Of a stretch of 64,000 bases of DNA, positions 33,220-41,608 are shown in pieces. Source of the DNA: Euzebya rosea (lineage in GTDB: Bacteria > Actinomycetota > Nitriliruptoria > Euzebyales > Euzebyaceae); the NCBI RefSeq assembly GCF_003073135.1, contig NZ_PGDQ01000003.1, positions 248,001 to 312,000 on the forward strand, written 5' to 3'. Every line of letters begins with the position of its first letter. The first letter of the stretch is position 1. A program made the translations under genes and the position numbers. The notes under the pieces were generated by a model that had not been told where the DNA came from, searched no databases, and saw only the letters and a program-made list of their open reading frames with translations.

Positions 33220-34349
33220 GACGAGCCGTCATCCAGCAGGTCGGCCAGCAGCCCGGCGAGCAGCCGGGTGCCGTCGAGCGTTGCCTGCAACGTGATGTGC
33301 TCGCCCTCGGCATGGGCACCGTCGCCGACCGCGCCGAGCCCGTCGAGGGTGTCGGTGCCCACCCCCGCGGTGAAGTTGCCGTCCGACCCGCCCCCGGAGG
33401 TCGCCGGTGGGGGCAACACGATCCCGAGCCGCTCACGCACGACGTCGTGGCGGGCCAGCAACGCCGCCGACCGCACCCCCTCCAGCGGCGGACGGGTGCC
33501 CAGGTGCTCGACGGCGACCGTCGCGCCGGGCCGCGTCGGCCGCAGTCCGGCGAGCGCACCTCTGAGCCGGTCCAGCTCGTCGGTCCGGGCCGCGCGCACG
33601 TCGATGCGGAACATCGCCTCGGCCGGGACGGTGTTCATCGTCGTGCCCGCTGCTGCCACCGTCGGGGTGACCGTCGTCCCCAGCGCCGGGTCGGCCAGCG
33701 CGGCCACGGCGGGCACCTGGGCGGCCAGCTCCATCAACGCGTTGATCCCCTTCTCCGGTTCGAGGCCGGCGTGCGCGGCCCGACCGGTGATGTCGGCCCG
33801 GTACAACGAGACGCCCTTGCGGACGTGCTTGACGGCGCCTCCCGGCGCGGAGGGCTCCAGCACGAGGACGGCGTCGCAGCCGCGGGCCACCTCCTCGATC
33901 AGGGCCTGGGACGTGGCCGATCCGGTTTCCTCGTCGGTGGTGACCAGCATCCCGATCCCGTCAGGGCACCCCACCGCCGCGGTGGCGTGCAGCCCCATGA
34001 CCAGCCCGGCCTTCATGTCGAACACCCCCGGCCCGGTGACGTGGTCACTGTCGACGGTGAACGGCCAGCGCGCGAGGGTGCCCAGCGGCCAGACGGTGTC
34101 GATGTGGCCGAGCAGCAGGACGGTCGTCGACCCGTGCGGCCGGACGAGCGCATGGGGCCGTCCCTCGACGGTGACCAGCTCGGCCCGCCGACCGGTCCGC
34201 TGGGCGGCGAGCTCCACGAACCGGTCCAGGGCGACGGCGCACGCCGCCGGATCGGCGGTGGGCGACTCGATGCCGACCAGGTCGGCGGTGTCGGACAGGA
34301 ACACGTCGGCGTCGACGGCATCGGCGTCGGGGACGGAAGCAGCAGCCAT
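33216..34349 (-). CDS. M20 family metallopeptidase (glutamate-carboxypeptidase-like)
   Basis: A 377-residue di-zinc peptidase. LLLGHIDTVWPLG gives the first His/Asp, GPGVFDMKAGLV the bridging Asp, VTTDEETGS the catalytic Glu pair, EPSAPGG the next acidic ligand, and GAHAEGEHI the final His. The inserted dimerisation domain begins at VSLYRADITGRAAHAG. This matches carboxypeptidase G2/succinyl-diaminopimelate desuccinylase relatives; it probably removes a C-terminal residue such as glutamate from small peptides or conjugates. No signal peptide. Coupled with the HD hydrolase downstream. Confidence 0.92.
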   Translation of the reverse strand: MAAASVPDADAVDADVFLSDTADLVGIESPTADPAACAVALDRFVELAAQRTGRRAELVTVEGRPHALVRPHGSTTVLLLGHIDTVWPLGTLARWPFTVDSDHVTGPGVFDMKAGLVMGLHATAAVGCPDGIGMLVTTDEETGSATSQALIEEVARGCDAVLVLEPSAPGGAVKHVRKGVSLYRADITGRAAHAGLEPEKGINALMELAAQVPAVAALADPALGTTVTPTVAAAGTTMNTVPAEAMFRIDVRAARTDELDRLRGALAGLRPTRPGATVAVEHLGTRPPLEGVRSAALLARHDVVRERLGIVLPPPATSGGGSDGNFTAGVGTDTLDGLGAVGDGAHAEGEHITLQATLDGTRLLAGLLADLLDDGSS

Positions 34350-34376
34350 GGGGGCAGTCTCGCGCAGCGACGTGGG

Positions 34377-35198
34377 TCAGCAGTCCACGACGAGCGGCAG
34401 GTGGTCGCTGGGACCGGCGGGGCCGACCGATACCCGCACCCCACGCGGCATGTGTCGAACGAAGACCTGGTCCAGCTGGACCCGCGGCTTCCACGACGGG
34501 TAGGTCGCCTCGCCGCGCAGGTAGCGCCAGCCCGCGTCCCTGGTCGCGCCGTCGGGCCAGCCGACGGGGTTCAGCCCGCGGGCGTGCAGCGCCAGCCAGC
34601 CACCCCACATGGGCAGGTTGATGTCGCCCACGAGCACGCCGGGACCGTCGTGGTCGGCGACGGCCGCGTCCAGCGCCCGTCCCAGCTGGGGCACCGCCCA
34701 CCAGAACATGTACGACAGGTGGGTCGTCGTCACCCGGACGCCATCGCCCACCGTGGCCGAGAGGGTGACGCGCGGCTCGTTGTCCCTGCCCGGGTTGACC
34801 GCCGACCCGCCGGGTTCACGCGATCCGGGTCCCCCGAAGGGCAGCCGCCGGCGCACCACGTCGTCCAGACCCACCCGCGAGAGCAGGCCGACCCCGTAGG
34901 CGGGTTCGACGACGTCGGGCGACGCCTCGTCCCATGCCTCGTCGGGGCTGCCCGCCAGCGCCGGGGCGAACACCCCCTCCATGCCGAGCCGGTCGGCCAG
35001 CCACGCGACCTGATCGCGTTCGCCCGACCGCATCAGCAGGCGGTCGACCTCCTGCAGCGCGACGACGTCGGCGTCCAGCGACGCGATCCACGTGGCCACC
35101 GCCTCGAGGTCGATCGCGTCCGGCGGAAGCGGCGCGCCCGGTCCCGACAGCCGGCGGATGTCGATGCCGTGCAGGATGTTGCAGGACGCGATGCGCAC
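34377..35198 (-). CDS. endonuclease/exonuclease/phosphatase family protein
   Basis: A 273-residue EEP-fold hydrolase. RIASCNILHGID, ALQEVDRLLM (metal-binding Glu), GVGLLSR, VTTTHLSYMF, GDINLPMWGG (Asp/Asn) and SDHLPLVVD (terminal Asp-His) occur in canonical order. It may be a metal-dependent phosphatase/nuclease acting on nucleic acid or phospho-lipid; specificity is open. GTG 35196-35198 is used, 8 bases after the stop of the upstream gene. Domain begins at once after the start, so no signal peptide. Confidence 0.9.
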   Translation of the reverse strand: MRIASCNILHGIDIRRLSGPGAPLPPDAIDLEAVATWIASLDADVVALQEVDRLLMRSGERDQVAWLADRLGMEGVFAPALAGSPDEAWDEASPDVVEPAYGVGLLSRVGLDDVVRRRLPFGGPGSREPGGSAVNPGRDNEPRVTLSATVGDGVRVTTTHLSYMFWWAVPQLGRALDAAVADHDGPGVLVGDINLPMWGGWLALHARGLNPVGWPDGATRDAGWRYLRGEATYPSWKPRVQLDQVFVRHMPRGVRVSVGPAGPSDHLPLVVDC

Positions 35199-35206
35199 CC
35201 GGCTGA

Positions 35207-35608
35207 TCAGTCCCGCTCGTGGACCGCCACGGCGGACGCGAGCTTCATCGCGACCGGCCCGAAGGCCAGGTCCCACACCCGTCCGCCGGCCGACAGGACG
35301 GCGTCGCGCCACAGCGGCCAGCGGTCCGCGGCCGTGCGGGGGATGAGCAGGTCGATCGACGGGGGGAGGGCCGTCGAGGGGGGCAGCACGCCGACGCTCG
35401 GGTAGCCCAGGAGCGCCACCGCGTCACCGTGCTCGGCCTCGACGTCGGGGTCGGAGAACGCCACGGTGATGCCGGCGCCGGTCGGCATCGGCGGCAACGA
35501 CTCGGCCCAGGTGGGCGAGGTCACCGGAATCCGCAGCAGCAGCGGGGCGGCGCTGACGGGCAGTCGCAGCAGCTGACCGGGGGAGGGCGGAGACGTGGCG
35601 CGGGCCAT
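35207..35608 (-). CDS. hypothetical protein
   Basis: A 133-residue protein of unknown function, first in a run ending in the EEP and M20/HD genes. It has a Pro-rich start, a hydrophobic LLRLPVSAAPLLLRIPV segment (about residues 12-28) too broken by Pro to be a good membrane helix, and a C-terminal WPLWRDAVLSAGGRVW-like stretch. No motif is recognised. ATG 35606-35608 is used; divergent from the MoxR-type gene over 158 bases. Confidence 0.6.
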   Translation of the reverse strand: MARATSPPSPGQLLRLPVSAAPLLLRIPVTSPTWAESLPPMPTGAGITVAFSDPDVEAEHGDAVALLGYPSVGVLPPSTALPPSIDLLIPRTAADRWPLWRDAVLSAGGRVWDLAFGPVAMKLASAVAVHERD

Positions 35609-35730
35609 GGATTGACCAGCATGGACGATCGAGCGCTCCGATCCACGCAGGCTGCACCGGAGGACTCCCGCGGAGGCAGGGACTCGGCCACATCCGACGC
35701 CCGACGCCTGCGTGGTCCACGTCGCCCGAC

Positions 35731-35764
35731 TACTGTTCGCCGCCGGCACCCCCACGAGGAGCAG
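35731..35764 (+). promoter_or_regulatory. promoter and ribosome site of the MoxR-VWA operon
   Basis: TACTGT (35731-35736) is a -10 box and GAGGAG (35755-35760) a strong ribosome site seven bases before ATG 35767, so this unit has an ordinary short leader, unlike the leaderless genes nearby. Confidence 0.5.
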
Positions 35765-35766
35765 GT

Positions 35767-37182
35767 ATGGACTCGAGTTCCGTCGCCCGACCCACGACGC
35801 TGGGTGGCCTCCGCGCCGCCGGCTACCCGGATCGGACCGTCAAGGAAGAGGTCGCGATCAACGCCGCCGCACGGCTGCGGGAAGGGGTGCCGCTGGTGGA
35901 CGGCCTCGTCGGCTTCGAGGACACCGTCGTGCCGGCGCTCGAGACGGCCCTGCTCGCCGGCCACGACCTGATCCTCCTGGGCGAACGCGGTCAGGCGAAG
36001 AGCCGGATCGTCAGGTCCCTCACCGCGCTGCTCGACGACGCCGTGCCGGTCGTCGCGGGCAGCGAGGTCAACGACCACCCCTACCACCCCTTCACGCCGG
36101 CGGCTCGACGCCTGATCGACGAACGTGGCGAGGACACCCCGATCGAGTGGATCGGCCGCGACCAGCGCTACGCCGAGAAGCTGGCGACCCCCGACATCGC
36201 CGTCGCTGACCTCGTGGGCGACGTCGACCCGATCAAGGTGGCCGAGGGCCGGTACCTCGGTGACGACGAGACGATCCACTTCGGCCTCATCCCGCGGCAC
36301 AACCGCGGCATCGTCGCCATCAACGAGCTGCCCGACCTGGCCGAGCGCATCCAGGTCGCCCTGCTGAACGTGATGGAGGAGCGCGACATCCAGGTCCGCG
36401 GGTACTCCCTGCGCCTGCCGCTGGACCTGCTGGTCGTCGCCACCGCCAACCCGGAGGACTACACCAACCGCGGCCGGATCATCACCCCGCTCAAGGACCG
36501 TTTCGGCTCGGAGATCCGCACCCACTATCCGCAGACGGTCGACCAGGAGGTCACCGTCATGCGGGCCGAGGGGAACCTGCCCGCCCACGATGGACTGCCG
36601 GCCGTGGTCGTGCCCACGTTCATGGCCGAGATCCTCGCCGCGTTCACCCGGTCCCTGCGGACCGCAGGGGAGGTCAACCAGCGCTCCGGGGTCAGCGTCC
36701 GCTTCTCCACGGGCAACTACGAGACGCTGGCCGCCAGCGCCGCACGCCGTGCCGTGCGCTGCGGCGAGGACACCGCCGTGGCCCGGCCCTCTGACCTGCC
36801 GGCCGTGATCGCCGCGGCGATGGGCAAGATCGAGTTCGAGTCCTTCGAGGAGGGACGCGAGGCGGAGATCATGACCCGCCTGCTGCGCCGGTCCATCCTC
36901 GAGGTGTTCCGACGGCGCGTCCGCGGACCGGACGTCGCGGGCCTGCTCGACGCCTTCGAGACGGGGCTGGAGGTCACCACCGGCGACCTGATGAGCGGTC
37001 GCGACCTGATGGCGCAGCTCGACCGCATCCCCGGGTTGGCTGCGGTCCTCGGCAGCCTCGACGTCGAGGAGACCCCGGCGATGGCGGCGGCTGCCGTCGA
37101 GCTCTGCCTCGAGGGGCTCCACCTGTCCCGCCGACTGGACCGCTACGAGTCCGACACCGGCTACACCTACACCCAGCCATGA
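35767..37182 (+). CDS. MoxR/magnesium-chelatase-I-type AAA ATPase
   Basis: A 471-residue AAA protein. The Walker A is GERGQAKSR (Ala in place of the third Gly, usual for this subgroup) and the Walker B region reads VAINELPDLAERIQ with Asn before Glu; NVMEERDIQVRGY and ATANPEDYTNRGRIITPLKDRFG form the sensor and pre-sensor loops, matching ChlI/BchI-like ATPases paired with VWA proteins. It should be a hexameric chaperone that remodels or inserts metal into a target. The VWA gene follows 10 bases on, and the pair is the standard chaperone couple. Confidence 0.9.
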   Translation: MDSSSVARPTTLGGLRAAGYPDRTVKEEVAINAAARLREGVPLVDGLVGFEDTVVPALETALLAGHDLILLGERGQAKSRIVRSLTALLDDAVPVVAGSEVNDHPYHPFTPAARRLIDERGEDTPIEWIGRDQRYAEKLATPDIAVADLVGDVDPIKVAEGRYLGDDETIHFGLIPRHNRGIVAINELPDLAERIQVALLNVMEERDIQVRGYSLRLPLDLLVVATANPEDYTNRGRIITPLKDRFGSEIRTHYPQTVDQEVTVMRAEGNLPAHDGLPAVVVPTFMAEILAAFTRSLRTAGEVNQRSGVSVRFSTGNYETLAASAARRAVRCGEDTAVARPSDLPAVIAAAMGKIEFESFEEGREAEIMTRLLRRSILEVFRRRVRGPDVAGLLDAFETGLEVTTGDLMSGRDLMAQLDRIPGLAAVLGSLDVEETPAMAAAAVELCLEGLHLSRRLDRYESDTGYTYTQP

Positions 37183-37192
37183 GCGTCCAGCC

Positions 37193-39157
37193 ATGAGCGG
37201 CCCGATCCGCTACGGCCGGTGGAGCGGCACACAGGACCCGTGGGGGTCCGACCTGTCGCCCGACGAGGTCCTGGCCGAGATCGCCGACGACCTGCTGGAC
37301 GGTGTCGACCCCTCCGAGGCCATCGAGGACCTCCTGCAGCGCGGCATCGACGGCCGGCTCGAGGGCCTGCAGGCACTGCAGGAACGGCTGCGTCGGGCCC
37401 GCGAGGAGGAGCTGGCCCGCATGGGGCTGACCGGCCCCCTCCAGCGGGTCGCCGAGCAGCTCGAGGAGATCGTCGAGCTCGAACGGACCGCCCTGCAGTT
37501 CGCCGAGGACCAGCTGTCGGCGGACGAACGGCGCGCCCGCCTCGACGCCATGCCGACCGACCCGGCCGGGATGCTCTCGGCCCTGCAGGACTACGACTTC
37601 CACGACGCCGGTGCCCAGCAGGCCTTCGACGACCTGCTGGCCGAGCTGCGCAACGACGTCGCCCAGGCCACGTTCGGGCGACTGGCCGATGCGATCGACG
37701 CGACCGACCCGGCGGACCTTGCCCGCATGCGGGACATGATGGCCGAGCTGAACGGCCTCATCGCCCGCCAGGAGGCAGGGGAGGACGTCCAGGAGGCGTT
37801 CGAGGCCTTCAAGGACCGCTACGACGACATGATCCCCGGCGACCCCGAGACGCTGGAGGACCTGCTGGAGGAGATGGCCCGTCGCATGGCGGCCATGAAC
37901 CGCCTGCTGGCCGGCATGAGCCCCGAGCAGCGCCAGCAGCTGGCCGACCTCGCCGCGCAGATGCTCGGGGACGCCGCCGACCTGCAGATGCAGGCCGACC
38001 AGCTCGCCTCGAGCCTGCAGGGCATGTTCCCCGACATGGGGTGGGGCCAGGCCATGCCGGGCGCGCAGCCCACGGGAGAGGGGATGGGCTCCCTCAGCGA
38101 CACCGTCGACTGGATGCAGCGGCTCCAGCAGCTCGACGACCTGGGACAGGCGCTCGGCCAGCGCTACCCGGGGGCACGGCTGGAGGACATCGACGCCGAC
38201 GCACTGCGGTCCGTGCTGGGCGACGAGGCCGCCCAGAACCTGCGCGGCCTCCGGGACATCGAACGGCTGCTGGAGCAGTCCGGCGCCGTCCAGCGCAAGG
38301 GCGGCAGGCTCGAGCTGACCCCCAAGGGCGTTCGACGACTCGGCGAGCAGTCCCTCGCACGCATCTTCCGTCGGGCGTTCGAGGGCGCCGCGGGCGGCCA
38401 CCGCACCGACACCACCGGCGGCGACGCGGAGCTGACCGGCTCGACCCGCGAGCTCCGCTTCGGCGACCCCTTCTCCGTCGACATCCCCAGGAGCATCAGG
38501 AACGCCGTCCTGCGCGAGGGCCCGTCCGACAGCGGGCGCGTGCGCCTGTCGGCGGAGGACTTCGAGCTCGCCGAGGCCGAACGGCGGGTCAGGGCCGTCA
38601 CCGTGCTCCTGCTGGACATGTCCTACTCCATGCCGCTGCGCGGCAACTGGGACCACGCCAAGCGGCTGGCCCTCGCCCTGCAGTCGCTGATCGCCAGCCG
38701 GTTCCCGCAGGACCGCTTCCACATCGTCGGGTTCAGCGACTACGCCCGCCGGCTGCAGCCGGGTGACCTGCTGGTCTCCGGCTGGGAACGCGTCTGGGGC
38801 ACCAACATGGAGCACGCCTTCCGGATCGCCCGCCGACTCCTGGCAGCCGAACCCGGCACCGAACGCCAGGTGATCATGGTCACCGACGGCGAGCCGACCG
38901 CGCACCTGACCGACGACGGCCAGGCGTTCTTCTCCTGGCCCCCGCATCCGATGACGTTCCGCAAGACCATGGCCGAGGCCATGCGGCTGACCCGCACGGG
39001 CTGCGACCTCAACGTCTTCATGCTCGATCACGACCCCGAGTCAGGGGACTTCGTCGAGGGTATGGTCCGTCGCGCCGGCGGGCGGGTCTTCTACCCGGAC
39101 CTGACCGACCTCGGATCAGTGGTGGTCCGTGACTTCCTGAAACAACGATCGGCGTGA
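37193..39157 (+). CDS. VWA domain protein, MoxR partner
   Basis: A 654-residue protein. Residues ~25-400 are mostly charged, heptad-like helix rich in Met, Gln and Leu, with probable coiled coils; the C-terminal ~200 residues are a von Willebrand A domain with a complete MIDAS: LLLDMSYSMP (DxSxS), GTNMEHAF (Thr) and MVTDGEPT (Asp). It is the usual partner of the AAA ATPase just upstream, as CoxE or ChlD are for theirs. No signal or membrane helix. A small duplication ccagccatgagc brings the two start-like ATGs at 37179 and 37193; the second is the real one. Confidence 0.9.
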   Translation: MSGPIRYGRWSGTQDPWGSDLSPDEVLAEIADDLLDGVDPSEAIEDLLQRGIDGRLEGLQALQERLRRAREEELARMGLTGPLQRVAEQLEEIVELERTALQFAEDQLSADERRARLDAMPTDPAGMLSALQDYDFHDAGAQQAFDDLLAELRNDVAQATFGRLADAIDATDPADLARMRDMMAELNGLIARQEAGEDVQEAFEAFKDRYDDMIPGDPETLEDLLEEMARRMAAMNRLLAGMSPEQRQQLADLAAQMLGDAADLQMQADQLASSLQGMFPDMGWGQAMPGAQPTGEGMGSLSDTVDWMQRLQQLDDLGQALGQRYPGARLEDIDADALRSVLGDEAAQNLRGLRDIERLLEQSGAVQRKGGRLELTPKGVRRLGEQSLARIFRRAFEGAAGGHRTDTTGGDAELTGSTRELRFGDPFSVDIPRSIRNAVLREGPSDSGRVRLSAEDFELAEAERRVRAVTVLLLDMSYSMPLRGNWDHAKRLALALQSLIASRFPQDRFHIVGFSDYARRLQPGDLLVSGWERVWGTNMEHAFRIARRLLAAEPGTERQVIMVTDGEPTAHLTDDGQAFFSWPPHPMTFRKTMAEAMRLTRTGCDLNVFMLDHDPESGDFVEGMVRRAGGRVFYPDLTDLGSVVVRDFLKQRSA

Positions 39158-39161
39158 CCCA

Positions 39162-40442
39162 GTGCTCCAGCTCAGCGCGCTGCGCGACCGCATCCGCAGC
39201 AGCCTGTTCTGGGTGCCGATGCTGTTCGTGCTCGGCGGCGCCCTCCTGGGACAGGTCGCCCTGGAAGTCGACTCGCGCATCGACGGGATCGCCGACGGGC
39301 TGACCGCCACGGTCGACAGCGCCCGAGCCGTCCTGCAGGTCGTGGCCGGAGCGACCCTGAGCTTCGCCGGTGTGGCGTTCTCCGTCAGCCTGCTGCTGAT
39401 CTCCCTGGCGTCCAGCCAGTACTCGCCACGTGTCGTGCACGGGCTGTTCCGCGACCCGTTCAACAAGCGGATCATGGGCGTGGTCGTCGGCACGTTCACC
39501 TACTGCCTCATCGTGCTGCGCGCGGTCCGCGGTCCGCTGGAGGACAGCGGCTCCGCGCCGGTCGTGCCGAGCATGTCCATCGTCGTGGCCGTCGTCCTCG
39601 GCGTGGTGGCGATCCTGTCGATCGTGGCGTTCATCAGCCACAGCGCCCACTCCATGGACGTCTCGCGCATCCTCGAGCGGGTGACCGAGGAAGCGCTCGG
39701 TGAGGTGCACGCGCAGTGGCCCGAGACCGGCGCGACCCCCGAGCAGGGGGTGCTCGACGTCGCCGGGGACGAGGCCTTCACCGTCCGCTTCGACACCCAC
39801 GGCTGGGTCCAGCAGGTCGACGTCGACCGGCTGCTCGGCGCGGTCGAGCCGGGCGCGATCGTGCACGTGGAGACCGTCGCCGGTCGCTACGCCATCGCCG
39901 GGACGCCCATCTGCCGCGTCGTGCCCACCCCCTCGGACCCCGACGGCGTCCGGGAGGCCCTCACCGGCGCGGTGACCATCGGGCCGACCCGCACGATGCA
40001 GGACGACGTGACCTACGGCGTCCGGCAGCTGGCCGACGTGGCGCTCAAGGCCCTGTCGCCCGGCATCAACGACCCGACCACCGCCCAGGACGCGATCTTC
40101 CACCTGGGCGCGGTCGTGGGCGAGCTGCTGCGCCGGCGTCCGCCGGATCGTCGGCGCGACGGGGAGGACGGCCGGGTGGTGTACCTCCACGAGGGCGTCA
40201 CCCACACCGACGTCGTCGACCTCGCCTTCGACGAGATCCGCCTCGCGGCGCAGGACCTTCCCAGCGTGCAGGTCTACCTGCTGGAGGTGCTGCGCCTGCT
40301 GCGCGACGTGGTCGAGGACCCCGAGGTCGTCGGGGCCCTGACCGCGCAGGCCGACCGCATCCGCGACGACGCCGACCGGACCGACGCCGCCGAGGAGGAC
40401 CAGGACCGGATCCGCGAGGCCCACCGCCGTCGGTTCGGGTGA
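39162..40442 (+). CDS. DUF2254 family membrane protein
   Basis: A 426-residue inner-membrane protein with four predicted helices in the first ~170 residues (SLFWVPMLFVLGGALLG, VVAGATLSFAGVAFSVSLLLISLAS, IMGVVVGTFTYCLIVL, SIVVAVVLGVVAILSIVAF) and a soluble C-terminal half. SSQYSPRVV and LALKALSPGINDPTTAQ-like ALSPGINDPTTA are the DUF2254 signatures. The function of the family is unknown; it is often next to AAA/VWA genes only by chance, but here the GTG start is 4 bases after the VWA stop, so it is clearly in the operon. Possible membrane target of the MoxR-VWA pair. Confidence 0.9.
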   Translation: MLQLSALRDRIRSSLFWVPMLFVLGGALLGQVALEVDSRIDGIADGLTATVDSARAVLQVVAGATLSFAGVAFSVSLLLISLASSQYSPRVVHGLFRDPFNKRIMGVVVGTFTYCLIVLRAVRGPLEDSGSAPVVPSMSIVVAVVLGVVAILSIVAFISHSAHSMDVSRILERVTEEALGEVHAQWPETGATPEQGVLDVAGDEAFTVRFDTHGWVQQVDVDRLLGAVEPGAIVHVETVAGRYAIAGTPICRVVPTPSDPDGVREALTGAVTIGPTRTMQDDVTYGVRQLADVALKALSPGINDPTTAQDAIFHLGAVVGELLRRRPPDRRRDGEDGRVVYLHEGVTHTDVVDLAFDEIRLAAQDLPSVQVYLLEVLRLLRDVVEDPEVVGALTAQADRIRDDADRTDAAEEDQDRIREAHRRRFG

Positions 40443-40482
40443 CCACCTGCTGTCGATCGGACCGGCAGGCAGACTCGCGGGC

Positions 40483-40689
40483 ATGGACTCCATCCCCATC
40501 ACCGGCGACCGCATCAAGCTCGGCCAGTTCCTGAAGCTCGCCAACCTGGTCGAGCAGGGGGCCGACGCCAAGCTGCTGCTGGCGGAGGAACGAGTCCTGG
40601 TCAACGGCGAGGTCGACGTCCGCCGTGGACGACAGCTGGTGAAGGGCGACACCGTCAGCGTCGACGACATGGCCTTCGAGGTCGGCTGA
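40483..40689 (+). CDS. S4 RNA-binding domain protein
   Basis: A 68-residue protein that is one S4 domain: IKLGQFLKLANLVEQGADAK, then LLAEERVLVNGEVD, RRGRQLVKGDTVSV. It belongs to the YbcJ/YaaA-type group of stand-alone S4 proteins that probably bind structured RNA in ribosome or tRNA context. It starts 40 bases after the DUF2254 gene and may be the last gene of that unit. Confidence 0.9.
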   Translation: MDSIPITGDRIKLGQFLKLANLVEQGADAKLLLAEERVLVNGEVDVRRGRQLVKGDTVSVDDMAFEVG

Positions 40690-40731
40690 ACATCGCGCCG
40701 GCCGCGCCGCGGGTCCGCGGCCGGCGTCGGG

Positions 40732-41571
40732 TCAGACGGCCGTCAGGTACCCGATCAGCACGATGACGGCGAGCAGCGTGTTGAAGGTCGCGTGCCACAC
40801 CGTCGCGGCCATGACCGCCTCGCGTCGGGCGTGCCCCCGGTCGACGGTGACGATCGGCGCGGGTGGCCCCAGCACCAGGCGGCTGAACCCCTCTTCGTCG
40901 ACGGCCAGCGGCAACCTGCCCGTGGGGAACACGACCCGTGGGGTGGCCTCCCGGCGGTAGGTGGCCAGGTAGATCCGACCGTAGGCGAACCCGGCGACGC
41001 CCACCGCGAGCGCGGCCCCCACTGGGATGAACATGATCAGGTGCACGAGGCCGAACCGCAGCGCCGACAGGACCTGACGGCCGAGCGACAGGTCTTCCCA
41101 GCCCAGCCGGAACGCCAGCTCCTCGGCATGGGCCAGGAGGGGGAACATCGCCACGAGCACGCCCAGGAACGCCGTGACGCCGAGGACGTCGACCCATGGC
41201 ACCCCGGGGGGCGGGGAGGGGGCGCCGTCCGCGGCTGGCTCGGCCTGCTGGATCGGCGCCTCCAGCGCGGACTCGATCGGGGCGAAGATCACGTTGCCGT
41301 CCAGGCCCACCAGGGACCCGACCCCCAGCCGGGTGACCGGCACGAAGGTCCACAGCGACAGCGCGACGGTCAGGACCAGCACCATCAAGCCGAGCGCCCC
41401 GACCACGTGACGGAGCCGGATCGCCCGCCAGACGGCCAGCGCCAGGTCCCGGCGCTGCCATGCGGTGCGGGCGCGGACGGCAAGCAGGGCCACCACCCCA
41501 GCGATCACGAGCAGCCGAACCGTCTCCACGTCCGCCACGGTAGCCATCCACAGGAGGCCGGGCGACGTCAC
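40732..41571 (-). CDS. CPBP-type intramembrane metalloprotease
   Basis: A 279-residue membrane protein with six or so helices. The CPBP motifs are present in order: AEELAFR (motif 1 EExxxR), FGLVHLIMFIP (motif 2 His) and TVWHATFNT (motif 3 His/Asn), separated by a charged 70-residue cytoplasmic insertion. Members are CAAX-protease relatives involved in membrane protein processing and, in some, immunity to self-made peptides. The start may be ATG 41571 or ATG 41547; it is divergent from recD2 over 37 bases. Confidence 0.85.
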   Translation of the reverse strand: MTSPGLLWMATVADVETVRLLVIAGVVALLAVRARTAWQRRDLALAVWRAIRLRHVVGALGLMVLVLTVALSLWTFVPVTRLGVGSLVGLDGNVIFAPIESALEAPIQQAEPAADGAPSPPPGVPWVDVLGVTAFLGVLVAMFPLLAHAEELAFRLGWEDLSLGRQVLSALRFGLVHLIMFIPVGAALAVGVAGFAYGRIYLATYRREATPRVVFPTGRLPLAVDEEGFSRLVLGPPAPIVTVDRGHARREAVMAATVWHATFNTLLAVIVLIGYLTAV

Positions 41572-41608
41572 GGAGGTCGGGGACCCGGCGGCTAGCCTTC
41601 AGGGGATC

